Assembly: GCA_026120185.1 (NCBI GenBank)
Contig: JANUWF010001059.1
Location: 1,657,001 to 1,721,000 of the forward strand
DNA: 64,000 nt
From: Voacanga thouarsii
Taxonomy: Eukaryota; Streptophyta; Magnoliopsida; Gentianales; Apocynaceae
Direction: 5' to 3'
The position numbers and the translations under genes were made by a program. The notes under the pieces were generated by a model. It saw only the letters and a list, made by a program, of their open reading frames with translations, had not been told where the DNA came from and did not search any database. Shown here piece by piece: positions 11,655-22,725 of this stretch; position 1 is the first letter of the stretch; every line of letters starts with the position of its first letter.

Positions 11655-13523
11655 CAGACACCAAAAACCTGTGCTAGGATTATGTTTGGTGGCTATGTAG
11701 GAATTAATTTGTTAATAGAGAAAAAGGATACGAAAAATTAGATTTCCCAAAAGTAGAAGAAAATATAATATGGTTAAAAAAAAACTCCCTAATTGAAGGC
11801 GGCTCATAACTATTAATAATAATTCACCACCTTTAGAAATTCACAGACAACTTATCTTGTTTCCTAAACCTTTTAGGAAACAATAAAATCCTTTAATACT
11901 TAGTATGGGATTAGGTTTCCATAATTTCAATTCAACCAATATGGTTTAATAATTATAATTTGACCCCCACAATTATAACTATTTATAATTTGCCTATAAA
12001 ATTATTTCTTCTTATCTATTAGCCCTATAATATTATCATCTAATATCTTGGGTAACAATTCCTCTGTTGTGTATGATCTATTAGGTTTTCTGGTCTATTG
12101 GTTGCAAAATATGAATTAGTTCCAATCACTATAGAATTAGTAATCCTTTTATTAATAGGATTGATTTATTAATTCTCTAATTAATAAATCCATATTTAGT
12201 AGATCAAGAGCCGCATCTAGCCATGCATCTTGACCACCCAAAAGTTTAGAAAAGTCAAGTGGCTTTACATGAACCTTTTAATAGTAAAATATCAGTATAA
12301 TAAACTTATTTTATCATACTATATCTCATTTGATTTAGAATATAGAATTAGTACCAACTCCCTCAAAAATATAATTAATTCTAACCTGAATTTATTAGTA
12401 CTTGTTTTAGAATCCATTACTCAATATATGTATTATTTGAAACTATTTTCAACACATAGTTGCCTTGGCTAAGGACTTCTTGAGTAATGATTCCCTTCAA
12501 GTGGTCGTGAGATATACACCCTTACTATTAGGAGTGATGAATCTTTTATTGACAATCTCAACTACTTTCGACTTCACCTTATATTCAATATCCATCCCAT
12601 AGGTAGTTTCAATATATCTTGACCACCCAAAAGTCCAGAAGGTCAATTGGCTTTACATGAACTTTTTAATAGCAAAATATCAATGTAATAAACTCCTCTC
12701 ATCATATTATATCTCATCTAATTTAGAATATGGAATTAGTGCAACTCCCCCAATGAATATAATTAATTCTAACCCAAATTTATTAGTACTTACTTCAAAA
12801 TTCATTACTCAATATATGCATAATTTGGAACTATTTCCAATACATAGTTGCCTAGGCTAAGGACTTCTTGAGTAATGATTCCCTACAAGTGGCCGTCAGA
12901 TATACGCCCTTACTATTTGGAGTGATGAACCTTTTATATTAACTACTTTCGACTTTACCTTACACTTAATATCTATCCTATAGGTAGTTTCAATAAGACT
13001 CTAAAGATTAGAATCAATGTACAACACTTAGCAAATAAAATACCTTGGGGATCTCAAGTCTAAGAAAACTTACATATTTGCTATAATGAGATTTTATCAC
13101 TGCTACTAAATAGTTATCCATATGATTATCCTATGGTTAATTCATCTAATAAACTTGTCCATTTAATAATCATTCATGTATTAATTTTGAGTATCACAAC
13201 ACTCACGGATGTGAGAAGCATTACTTGATCTAATCAAGAAGTATAACAAGTGTTAGTCTTTACGCTTTAATGATGTCCTATCTCATTAGCATTATGACTA
13301 GGGATATTTTAAGTATAAGTACTATATAGTGTAGTAGGTATCTTACATCTTGATCTCTATCATGATCTCTTTAACACTGTACATTATGCTCAGGATTTTA
13401 TCTTTCAATTTTATACACATGCAAATATGAAACAAAGAAACTAAAAAATAAGGAATGCCTTTATTAAATAAAAGTGCAAAATACATTGTACAATACGATT
13501 AGTTCTAAGGCATAACGCTAACA
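11655..13523 (-). mobile_element. Copia LTR, right part
   Basis: This continues the LTR interrupted at 10067. It holds the AT-rich block with AATTAATAAATCCATATTTAG, the GACCACCC block and the terminal complement of TGTTAGCGTTATGCC at 13523, a diverged form of the family's LTR start. It includes an internal direct duplication (12226-12990). No coding sequence is supported; short ORFs here are chance reading of LTR sequence. Confidence 0.7.
12226..12990. repeat. Tandem duplication (about 385-389 bp) inside the copia LTR
   Basis: The block beginning TCTTGACCACCC at about 12229 starts again at about 12618, 389 bp later, and both copies run to AGGTAGTTTCAAT. The copies differ by many substitutions and small indels, so the duplication is old. 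The ORFs at 12230 and 12657 are homologous only because they sit in the two copies. Confidence 0.85.
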
Positions 13524-13933
13524 GTAGTAGTCTGGGTTTTTATTAATTTAGTATTTTGAGAAACCATTACTACGGGTCCAATTCTACATATTCCATATAT
13601 GCTTATACTATGAAGTGAGAGTACTACTCACTGTATAAGATAAGTCATTTTTCATTTAGAATTCATAGTATAATGACCTCTATCCAAATGAGATTCCTAT
13701 TTTCATTATCTGATTAAGAACAATTAGTTTATGTTAAATAACTCATAATCCATATCTTATTGTAAAAGACCTCCATTCACATAGATCATTTACTTAACAT
13801 AATGGGTATTTTTCAACAAATATTGTGCGTAACAAATTAATGTAAAGAACACAAACAATTTTTAAGAATAAAACTTTATTTATTTCATCTGATTTACATC
13901 AGACATATAGTTTGGAGGGCATACATTCCAACA
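13524..13933 (-). mobile_element. LTR fragment of a second copia family
   Basis: Read on the minus strand it starts TGTTGGAATGTATGCCCTCC at 13933, a recognisable plant copia LTR start different from the TGTTAGG family. The left limit, near 13524, is set only by the end of the previous LTR. No internal region of this family follows. Confidence 0.55.
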
Positions 13934-13945
13934 AATGGGATCATT

Positions 13946-14722
13946 TTGTATGCAAATGATCTTACTCCTCAATTAATGGTTATTTTGTTTCTCTTATGTT
14001 TCAATGTTTGCCCTCGATCGAGTAGTTTAAATAAGGTTAGGGTGATTGATGTTTACATACTTTCTAAAATGCTTTATGGAGAATCCATCCCCCTTGCCCC
14101 TTTGTTACTAACTCCTATGCGCGAGGTGGTGGCTTATGGCCTTGCTACCAAAGCATTTGTTATTCCCTTGGTGATTTTAAAGGTTTTGCATGCTTTTGAT
14201 GTTTCTATGGAGAATGAACTTGTGAAACCTACTACTTCGCATAATATGGTCACTGAACAAGTACTAACTTACTATGGCTATAAGTTTAATGATACAACAT
14301 CTCCATGGTCATAGCTAAGGGAGGTTCTCCAAAATAGCATACCTGAGCTTCAAGTTGAGTAAGAAGAGGATCCTCCCTAACCACAAAGGCATTCTAGGTG
14401 ACCATCAAGTGTTAGTGAAAATATTCATACATTCTTGGAACAATTAAGGGACGAAATGGTTGGAATAAGGATAGATACAACTTATATAAGGGCAAGGCCT
14501 GATCGAAGGTTTGATAGAATTGAGCATACTCAACAATGCCAAGATGATATTTTGTGCTATCTAAGGCTTAATCAAGATATTCAAGGGGATTATTGGCGAC
14601 ATTATTAGGAGAAAGAAGGAGAACCTCGTGGTCCATTTGGAGGTCGTGGTGGCCTATTTGGTGGTCCATTTGGAGGACAATTTGGCGGTCCGTTTGGAGG
14701 CTCTACTTCAGGAGGTTCTTAA
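13946..14722 (+). pseudogene. Gag-like plant retroelement protein, C-terminal half with Gly-Phe repeats
   Basis: One frame runs from the MYANDLTPQLMVILFLLCFN block at 13946 to the stop at 14720, interrupted by five in-frame stops (first at 14312) but no frameshift. The first part has FNVCPRSSSLNKVRVIDVYI and a hydrophobic IPLVILKVLHAF segment, resembling the family often called 'putative plant transposon protein' (Transposase_32). A charged helical stretch follows (IHTFLEQLRDEMVGIRIDTT). The tail consists of five G-P-F-G-G or F-G-G units ending STSGGS. The N-terminal half is missing. A related, more complete pseudogene faces it at 17560-18945. The family assignment is by eye, so moderate. Confidence 0.6.
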
Positions 14723-14986
14723 GTGCTTTGATTTTTTATTTTTCTTCTTCTTTGATTTTTAGTGTGCTTTTATTTTCTTTCAAATCCTATTATCTGTTTA
14801 CTTGGTGTCTTCATTTTTTTTTCTTTTTGTAGGTTTGATCATTCCCCTCTTGCTAGCTATGTTTCTTTTAAATTTTGGGGAATGAATTTCACTCTTATTA
14901 GAGCTCATCTACTTTTAGGAGTATTGCTTTCTTTTCCCTCTTTATCTTTTTAGTCCCTTGTATATGGTTTATTGTGATATTTTAGG

Positions 14987-15022
14987 CCATTGAGGAAAAT
15001 ATCCAATTTAAGTATGGGGAAG
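14987..15022 (+). other. Internal polypurine-like motif of the Tat-like element
   Basis: CCATTGAGGAAAATATCC followed by AATTTAAGTATGGGGA. The same arrangement (GAGGAC...TTTAAGTGTGGGGG) recurs at 16051-16083, 17241-17279 (minus), 28162-28200 (minus) and 53339-53376. It resembles the second polypurine tract reported in some Ty3 lineages. Confidence 0.5.
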
Positions 15023-16050
15023 GAATTCAATGCATTACAAAGTGCATCCTTTTTAAATTATAATCACTTTTCTTAAGAATTTGGGACAATTTTTTTTTTA
15101 TTTTTACATGATTAATTGGATTTTGGTATGAGGTTGTTTTGCCTATGATAAGGTTATGATTTTCTTTTCGCCTTTGGATATGATTTTGTCATTCAATTAG
15201 TTAGATTTTATTGGAGTAAACTTGTGTATTAGGTTGAATATGTTATGTCCTGAGAATTTAAGTTAATCCTGGTTATATTTTGGAATTTGAATTTTATTTT
15301 ACTCTTCTTGTTTGGATATGGATGATATGATGAAATATAGGAAAAGATGTTAATTAGTTATTGTTTCATGGATTTATAATTTGTTTAACTTTGAGTTAAG
15401 AATAAGGAATGTGAAAAAATGATGAGTGAAAAAAATTCATTATTTTGAGATATTGAAAAAAATTGATGAGAAAAATGCTCTTGTTTTTACATTTTAAAGA
15501 CCTTTTGCTGAAAAGTGGGTTAATATGGAGAAAAGTAGCAAGTATTATTCGGTGCACTCTCTTGAGGCTATCCCGAAGGCAAGACGATAAGAAAAAGTCA
15601 AGAAAGAAAAAAAATGCTGAAAAAAATGATAATGACTACAAGGGTGCCGATACAGTACATAAAGAGGAATCCATTCACTTGAGGCTAATTCCCTAAGTCA
15701 TCTTGAAAAAAAATAAAGAAACAAATTGAGTGTTTCCTTATTTCACTACTTAGAGTTGTGCAAATTTGATTCTATAAGTTTCAATTGGTTCAACAACTTA
15801 ACTTATATGACTTGTGTTACCCATATCTTAGCTTGAAGGTTGAAATAATTTTCTTAGACTAAAGTATAAGTTTATTTAACTTAACATTGAGGGTCTTGAC
15901 ATTTGTGATTTAATGCATGAGTTCACAAAAGTTTTTAAATGGTTGATTGAATGATAAGTTTATATCTAAGGTTGGAAAGGAAATTATGACTTTTTTGTGG
16001 ATGAATTTGAGAAAAGATAATTTGTTTTCTATGCTTTGTCTAAGTATTTG
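15023..16050 (+). mobile_element. Non-coding internal spacer of the Tat-like element
   Basis: AT-rich sequence with no supported coding frame. The short Lys-rich ORF at 15463-15696 is not recognisable. The corresponding spacers between paired polypurine motifs in the elements at 26883-28161 (minus) and 53377-54330 share phrases such as CTATGTTTAG and GGAAAGTT, so it is element sequence and not a host intergenic region. Confidence 0.45.
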
Positions 16051-16083
16051 CTTGAGGACAAGCGAAGCTTAAGTGTGGGGGAA
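16051..16083 (+). other. 3' polypurine tract of the Tat-like element
   Basis: CTTGAGGACAAGCGAAGCTT followed by AAGTGTGGGGGAA lies directly before the LTR start TGATGGGGCC at 16086. The position next to the LTR supports a plus-strand priming site. Confidence 0.65.
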
Positions 16084-16085
16084 TG

Positions 16086-17160
16086 TGATGGGGCCTAAAT
16101 TCATATATATTTTCCTAGTTATTTGAGGATATTTTATGATACTTTTGATGTAATAACTAGTCGTATTCCTTCCTATTTAATATTTGGCTTACAAAAATGT
16201 TTTTCTGTGATTTGATGCAAAAATAGATGAATTTGGAGTTTAATTGTGCAATTCTATTGGAGACCCAGGGCCAGCCCAAGAAGTTGACCCAGTGTTGGCC
16301 CACGTCTGGAAAAACAACACAAAAAAGGAAAATTGGCCAGAAATAGAGTAATCAAGCCACGAGTGGCTTCACATGAGCTGTAGGAGGCTTGTCGTCGGCT
16401 CGGATGAGCCGGCTTGAAGAAACAAGAAGGAAAGTCAGCTCAGGTGAGCTGGCTTCAAGAAGAAATAAGGCGGCTCGGCAAAGAAAATGAATGGCTCAGG
16501 CAAGCTGGCGGGTTAAAGACTGGCTTCACTGGGCTCGGTCATTGAAATAAAGGAAAAATAAAACTGGCTTAGGCTTAGGATAATATTGATTGAAGAAAAA
16601 AATGAAATGGCTTAAAGTCTTCAGTGGCTTCGGTGGCTTCAAGTTTGATTAAGAAACTTAACCAACTGAAGGAATCCCGGCTCGCAATCAATTCAATTCA
16701 GTGGACCTCTGTATATTTCAAGAATCCTATTAGGAAATTACTTCTTTTGTATTGTAAAGCTTTTAGGAAATTTGTATGCTTATAAATAGAGTATATTCAC
16801 GTAAGAAAAGCTGTGCACATATGGAGAGTGCAAATATTTAGAATGCACCCATGTAATATTTTCTTCAGAGAAATTAATTACTCAAGGAGCATTGATTTTA
16901 GAGGAGTTTTCCTTAGAAGTTGAAGGATTTGTCTATGAGTACCTATCTCTTTCCTTTGTTTTCCTTTTCTTTAATCAATGATAAGATTGATGTTTTAATT
17001 GTAAATGAATATTATTTTTGGATTTATGATATTGTAATTTGTTTAATCTTTGATCAATTGATTATTGTTCTTGGTATTTGATTACTTGATTTTATTTGAT
17101 ATATTGATTAAATTGAATTTATGTCTAATGGACTTGGGAAATGAAGTTAGATTAAGTTCA
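16086..17160 (+). mobile_element. Tat-like 3' LTR with TATA box, right end lost
   Basis: It begins TGATGGGGCCTAAATTC after the polypurine tract and matches the LTR at 10067 in its first 100 bases. It contains a patch of repeated GC-rich words (GGCTCAGGTGAGCTGGCTT-like, 16380-16520), a TATA box at 16781 and the family motif TTTGTCTATGAGT near 16930. Resemblance to the other LTR fades near 17160, where the oppositely oriented element begins. Confidence 0.65.
16781..16788 (+). promoter_or_regulatory. TATA box of the Tat-like LTR
   Basis: TATAAATA in the context GCTTATAAATAGAGTA, about 700 bp into the LTR. It is a strong plant-type TATA box; transcription would start about 30 bp downstream. Confidence 0.6.
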
Positions 17161-17240
17161 ATTTAGTCAATTCTACGTAACGTACAAAAATCATCAATTT
17201 AAGGTACAATTCTTGCAAGGTAGTTAAATACATTATTTCT

Positions 17241-17279
17241 CCTCCCCCACACTTAAAGTGGACAATGTCATCATTGGCC
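17241..17279 (-). other. Polypurine-like motif of the minus-strand gag-like element
   Basis: The minus strand reads GACATTGTCCACTTTAAGTG then TGGGGGAGG. It is the oppositely oriented twin of the motif at 14987-15022 and lies downstream of the minus-strand gag-like pseudogene, the same order as in the plus-strand element. Confidence 0.55.
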
Positions 17280-17559
17280 AACAAATTATGCAATATGAAT
17301 GTATGCAATGGGACTAAAAATGATAAGGAGGAAAAAGTAAAGTAGTACTCCCCAAGTGATTAGAAGTTCAATTTTTTATCATCAAGAAGAGAAGAATAGA
17401 AGAGAATCCATAAAGAAAGGTATATCTAAAATCATTTAAAACACTAAATAAGTGTAATAAAATGAAATAAAGTAAAGTGAAGTGCTAAAGTCCAATGAAA
17501 ATAAAATAACAATAAAAAAAATACTAGGGCTGTTATGACATAAGTAAAATCCTATACTT

Positions 17560-18945
17560 ATATGAACGTTGGAAATCGGAATCTATTTTCTTCTTAGCCT
17601 CTTTAGCTAATCTGGCCTCTATATTGACTCTCAAGGGGGTCACTGGATCCTACAAGTCCATACTGCTGTAGGTGCCCCCATATTTGGTGTAAAAAAGAAT
17701 CAACTCTATTTTGCCTATTGTTTAGTGTGGTTAGAGTATCATTTATTTTCCTTTGAGGATTTCTAATATGCTCTAATTGTGACTTAATATGAGAAGATGA
17801 CTACTGCTGTTGTCCTACCAAATATATTATACTCATAATTATACCCTGTTCTGGGCAATCATCTGGCTCTGCTGCTCCACCGTAGCTTGTAGTGTACCGA
17901 ATCGTATAGTCAATGTAGCGAAGTGTGTGGGCACCTCAGCCTAGAAGTCTTCTGTAGTTGTAGGTCATCCAATATTAGGTCATTGAGCTCTAGATAACTT
18001 TTCTTGTGAGGCCTACTGCTATGGTGGCTGCTGCGGCTGCCCTTGACTAGGTCTCTCTCTAAACTCAATGGGGGTTAGCCATTTCTTGGCATTTTCATCA
18101 TAGCTGTAGCCACAATTGACCAATGTCCTATCGATCACTATCTCACTAGCAATAGTAATAGCAGTCACCTCCTCCCTTATTGGCACATGGAAGTGCTAAA
18201 GATTTTGGGTTATCACAAAAGGGAAAGCAAATGCCATAGTAGGGTGGGTAGAAAAGACAACATCTCTTATGTAGGATATGATTAGAGAAGCCAGTAGAAT
18301 AGGTTATGTGTGCATTAGCTTATTCGACACATAAATGTCCAGAATCATTACTTTGTTAAATCCAATAGCGCTTGGGGCAACTTTAAAGGCCAACAAATAT
18401 GCCACCAATCTATACTATGGAGGCAGATCAATAACATACAACACTTCAGTTTGTCCAACTATGTGATAATCAAATGTAGCTCAGGTCGAGTAATATCAAA
18501 CTTCTATTCTACATCTAACATCGCCTTTTTTGTTATAGGTATCAATCTTAACCTAAACTCCCTCATCTCTGATATGTAAAATCTCAGCCAATAACTCCCT
18601 AGATAAGTGGATGGGGATCCAGTCCATATTCCTCAAATTGTTCTACTTTTTTATCTCTATATTGGTAAAGAACTCTTTGAGTAAGTTAGAGTAGTAAATA
18701 CCTTTTAGTCCCAAGACAGGGCCCCATCCAACTTGTCTAAACATGTGTAAAACCTTCAACTCATTATCTAACATAGGGCCTATGGTCTTTTCCATAATAA
18801 TCTTTTGGTTCTCCCTATTCTCAAACAATTCCTTGTTTTCATCAGTGACAAACCTAGCCGTAGGGTCAAAAGGATGTTGGGACGATGAGGCTTCACCTCT
18901 CTTTCTCTTAGAAGGGAGTTTGGTGGCAATATGCTTTGGAGCCAT
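17560..18945 (-). pseudogene. Gag-like plant retroelement protein, nearly full length
   Basis: The start is the ATG at 18945: MAPKHIATKLPSKRKRGEAS, a basic N-terminus. It is followed by FDPTARFVTDENKELFENRE and VLHMFRQVGWGPVL...YYSNLLKEFFTNI, the N-terminal half of a Transposase_32-like ('putative plant transposon protein') domain. The frame closes at 18643. Homology resumes in pieces, including LVNCGYSYDENAKKWLTPIE (about 18130), which matches the YYGYKFNDTTSPW region of the plus-strand pseudogene. A Gln/Pro-rich stretch and a helical segment VEQQSQMIAQNR (about 17850) follow. Function is unknown; its place upstream of a polypurine motif suggests a gag-like role in a non-autonomous element. 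Confidence 0.6.
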
Positions 18946-19105
18946 AAAAATAGGATAGGAAAAGAAAAGAAACTGAAAAGAAAGGTAAAGGAAAGAATTT
19001 AAGCTAAATGATTGTTCACAAGTTTTAACCTATGCCAATCTCAATCAATCATTCCAAACAACTCATCTCAAATTCACTACACCAATCCATAGTCACCGGT
19101 CAAAT
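18946..19105 (-). mobile_element. Leader of the minus-strand gag-like element
   Basis: 160 bases upstream of the gag-like ATG, A-rich near the start codon. No primer site is visible before the Ty3 LTR insertion at 19106; its CAAAT at 19101-19105 would be the target sequence. Confidence 0.35.
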
Positions 19106-20014
19106 TGTAATAACCCTCACTTTTGTACTTTAATTAGCTACTACTTTGTATAGAATAAGAATTTGTATAAGTGACTAGAACAAGAAATTATCAGTTTAAT
19201 GAGATGAACGTTTCGGTGCGATAAAAATATTTAGGAGCATTATTGAAATTTTAAAATTGTAGGGATGTAGATGGAATTTTGAGATTGTTCTACCCGTATT
19301 TTTATATTTCAATTAACGACTATTTCATATAAAATGAGGATTTGGGTATAAACTTAGAACAAAAGTTGATTAGTGCGATGAGACGAACATATTGGTACAA
19401 TTTGAGCTTTCAGGGGTATTATCATAATTTTAATCGTGAATGGGATTTTGCCCACAAATTGAAGAAGATTGAGAGAGAATTGAGAATGTTGATTCCCACC
19501 ATTAAAGCCAGTAAAATATGTAGATTCTATTGGTAAAAAAAAAAAAATCGATTGAAATGAATATTGGTATGAATTTGTTATTTCTTGAGAAAATTCTAAA
19601 GTGTGGTCGAAATTGAAACAAGTGGCATAATATGATTGGTGGATGAAAATAAGTATTGTTTAATGATTGGTTAATGAGGCCAAGTGTTTCTATTTGATTG
19701 GTTGAGATAAAATTTCATAAGTATTTTCCTAAGCTTATTTAGCAAGATTTTCATAAACTTTCTTATTAAGATTTTGACCCTACTAATTTCCAATTGACCG
19801 TGGGACATATTTGCCATAAGAATGGTGGTGAAGGGGCTAAAATATAGTCAGAATTTCGTTCTTAAGGTGAGAGGAAGAAAGAAGGGGAAAAGGGAAAGAA
19901 AAGGGGAGAAAAACTAGAGAAAATTGACAGAAAAGGGAAAAAGAGAGAGAAAGCATTCCAAGAAGAGAAAAAGGAAGGAACTTGTAGCATTTTCAGCCTA
20001 GAGAAATAAAAAAA

Positions 20015-20025
20015 CAAGGTAAAAG
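20015..20025 (+). promoter_or_regulatory. Splice-donor-like motif 1 in the 5' LTR
   Basis: ACAAG|GTAAAAG, directly after a purine-rich tract. Counterparts with G-T at 22720, 34491, 41736, 45688 and 63252 sit at equivalent places in other LTRs. Confidence 0.4.
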
Positions 20026-21208
20026 TTTATGTTTCATGAATTAAAGTTGAAGCATGAAGAATACGGATTGTTTTTATGTGAATTTTATTGAGAAATTCAT
20101 GAGAATTATGGTTTTTATTTGGAATTTAGCCAAGTTTTGAAGTGTTTGTGTGTGCTGTGTGTGCCAAGAGCTTTGAGAGGGTGTGTGCTATGTTTTAAAT
20201 GGTGTATATATGTGTTTTGATGGTGGTTTAATTGATAGTTCATGGCTGCACAAGAAGGTATAAGAAATGGAAAGGAAAAATGGATTTAATTATTGAAGAA
20301 AATGAATTATTGTTGTTGTTGCTTATAATTGTTGATTTTGTGATAAGGAAAGATCAATTTGCTGAGTTCCTTGTCTCTGAAAATCATAGAATTTAGGAAT
20401 ATAATGATGGAATTTGAGATGGATTAAGTGTTGTATAGTTGTTAGGATTAAAGGGGAATTGATGGTGTGAAAAAATGAACAAAATAGAAATTTTGCTTTG
20501 AAGAAAATCCCGAGCAGACCTAAAGACTGAATAAACTGAACAATATGGCCTATTGTTTTGGAACCCTAAGACCTGTAACTTGTAGCTAAATGTCTTAGGA
20601 TCATTTTGAGATGAATTTTACATGATTTGAAGTTGTGAATTAAAAGTTATGATGAAAATACCACAAGCTGCCAAAACTGTGATAGGATTGAGAAAATGAG
20701 ATGTTGTAAGCAAAACTGAATGAAATGAGAAGGGAAATCAGTGGTTCACGAGTTGGAAATCATCAGAGAATGTCTTTAGGACATTTTGGAACTAGTTTGG
20801 CATCAATCAGACTAGTAAATTAAGAATTATGACAAGAATGCTAAGGTATGCCAATGTGAGAAAATGCAGAATTTTAGTTTTAGAAAGTAAAGCTATGAGT
20901 TTATTTCACGTGAGTTATTAGAGGCATGAAGGATTAAGGATTTATATGTAGGCCTTGAAAATATGTTTGTGGAAATGAGTAAGGAAATGGAATTGAGTTA
21001 CCTTGAGAAGTATATTCCGTTTTGGTATGAAATAAAGAAATAGGAAATTCGGTAATTTCCTTGGCAACATGTAATTAGCAATGTGTATTGGTTGTGAATT
21101 CTAGAATACTAAATAGAGTGTGAAATGATAATCGATGTAGGTTATCTACCTGAAAGGTCTCACAAATGCTTAAAGAATGTGAATACCGTATTATGCAATT
21201 GCTAGGAC

Positions 21209-21219
21209 CCAAGGTGAGT
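21209..21219 (+). promoter_or_regulatory. Splice-donor-like motif 2 in the 5' LTR
   Basis: CCAAG|GTGAGT, a perfect plant 5' splice-site consensus. The same motif occurs at 23874 and 35535 in two other LTRs. Confidence 0.4.
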
Positions 21220-21594
21220 CCCAAGTCTTTTAAATTCCGTTTAGCTAAGTGTTTTTTTTTTTTTTTTTGAAACGATTGTGTGATTTTCAGATATAGTTAA
21301 TGCATTTCTTATATATTACGAGAAAAATGTTACACTTGTATTTGAAAGAATTATTAAGCACTTGTTTCTTGAACATGATGGACATGAAATATCCCGTGTG
21401 ATTTCTTCGGTTTCCAAATCCCAGTTTTGGTAAAGTGTTTTCCTATTATGGAAATTGCTTCCTGATATACTTTAGTGTGAGGTTTTCAACATGGATTTGG
21501 AACACATGATGAATATTATGAATCTTGAATTCTTGAGAATATCATGAATCTTAAATTCTTGAACATGACAATTCTTGAATCCAATACCTAACTG

Positions 21595-21777
21595 ACAATG
21601 CTTGAATACTTGAATACTTAGCGTAAGTACTGACTTGACTACTTGGCATAAGCACTGACCTGAATACTTGGCGAAAGCACAGTACTTTGCGTAAGCATAC
21701 TACTTGGCATAAGCACAATACTTGGCGTAATCACTGACTTGAATACTTAGTATAAGAACTAACTTGAATACTTAACG
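21595..21777 (+). repeat. LTR minisatellite, about 25-bp unit
   Basis: Repeats of CTTGAATACTTGGCGTAAGC-ACTAA, irregular and partly shortened. The array was split by the solo LTR insertion and continues at 25200-25330. A more regular array of the same unit lies at 36445-36590. Confidence 0.8.
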
Positions 21778-22491
21778 TGTAATAACCCGCCTTATATAAA
21801 GGATTTACGTAGGGTAGACTTGTTTAAAATAAGAATAAATATAAAAGGAATTAATGATATATTTTTCTTTTTCTATTATTAATAGTATTATTAATGCCAC
21901 AAATTAATAATATTACTAATATTATTATTATTACTATTATTTTATATTTTATTTCATTATTGCTATTATTCTATAACCATTACTATTATTTTATATTTAT
22001 TATTTAATACCAAAATCTCTTGGCAATATTAAATTATAGTATTATTATATCCAATATTTATATTGAATTATTATATTATTCTTACTATTATTATGTATAT
22101 ATATATATATATATAATACAATTAATATCATAAATATCTTAGCTATATCATATTATCTACAAGATAATTTAGAGGGCCCACAAGAAATAAATGAAGATGG
22201 CCCACAAGCATGATATTCTTGACTAAGCTAGACCACTCTTAGACTTCATTTGACCAAGATTAATTAAGTTAAACTAGATTAGGACAAGTTAACTATAATT
22301 ATGCATGGCCATGTAAGGTTAGTAAATATATTAATCTTGAGAAGTTTTAAGGATTTCTACAAGCTTCTACATGGTTCTAAAATTTTCTAGGATATTCTAC
22401 AAGGTTCTTTTAAGTTCTATGAAAGCCTAAAAGCTTCTAGAATGACCAACTCACCTTAAATCCTTTTAGTAAGACTAAGAAAAACAAGCTA

Positions 22492-22499
22492 TATAAATA
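22492..22499 (+). promoter_or_regulatory. TATA box of the solo LTR
   Basis: TATAAATA in GCTATATAAATAGGAG. The predicted start, about 30 bp downstream, opens a purine-rich stretch of about 190 bases that ends at the donor-like GAAAG|GTAAGAG at 22720. Confidence 0.65.
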
Positions 22500-22714
22500 G
22501 GAGTAAGGGGGAGGACTTTCGGCCGAGAGAGAAAGTTGGGAGAAGAGGAGAAAAACAGAAAAGTGAAGAGAGGAAAGGAAGAACAAAAGAAAGACTAAGG
22601 GAGAGAGAGAGATTTTTCGGCAACAAGAAAAGGAAAGGAAGAAGAACCGGCATCAAGGAGAAGGAAAGGAAAAGGAAGGAAAGGAAGGAGTGTTACAGCT
22701 TTGCCTTCATCTTG

Positions 22715-22725
22715 GAAAGGTAAGA
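22715..22725 (+). promoter_or_regulatory. Splice-donor-like motif 1 of the solo LTR
   Basis: GGAAAG|GTAAGA fits the plant donor consensus and lies just under 200 bases after the predicted transcription start. The second donor-like motif of this LTR, CAAG|GTGAGT, is at 23874. Confidence 0.45.

Larger units (their letters stand above)
19106..21777 (+). mobile_element. Del/Tekay-like 5' LTR, segment 1 of 3
   Basis: It starts TGTAATAACCCTCACTTTTG and is closely related to the starts at 33435 and 40872, sharing the GTTCTACCCGTA block about 160-190 bp in. It carries a purine-rich tract (19865-20000), a donor-like CAAG|GTAAAAG at 20019, a second donor-like CAAG|GTGAGTC at 21214, and about 25-bp repeats at 21595-21777. 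It is interrupted at 21778 by a solo LTR. It continues at 25200-25388 and 39943-40422, where it ends in GATGTTACA followed by a primer site. The three parts sum to roughly 3.3 kb. Confidence 0.85.

Noticed and set aside
12230..12860. Two similar ORFs that look like a duplicated small gene
   Set aside because: They lie in the two halves of a tandem LTR duplication and match non-coding LTR sequence elsewhere.
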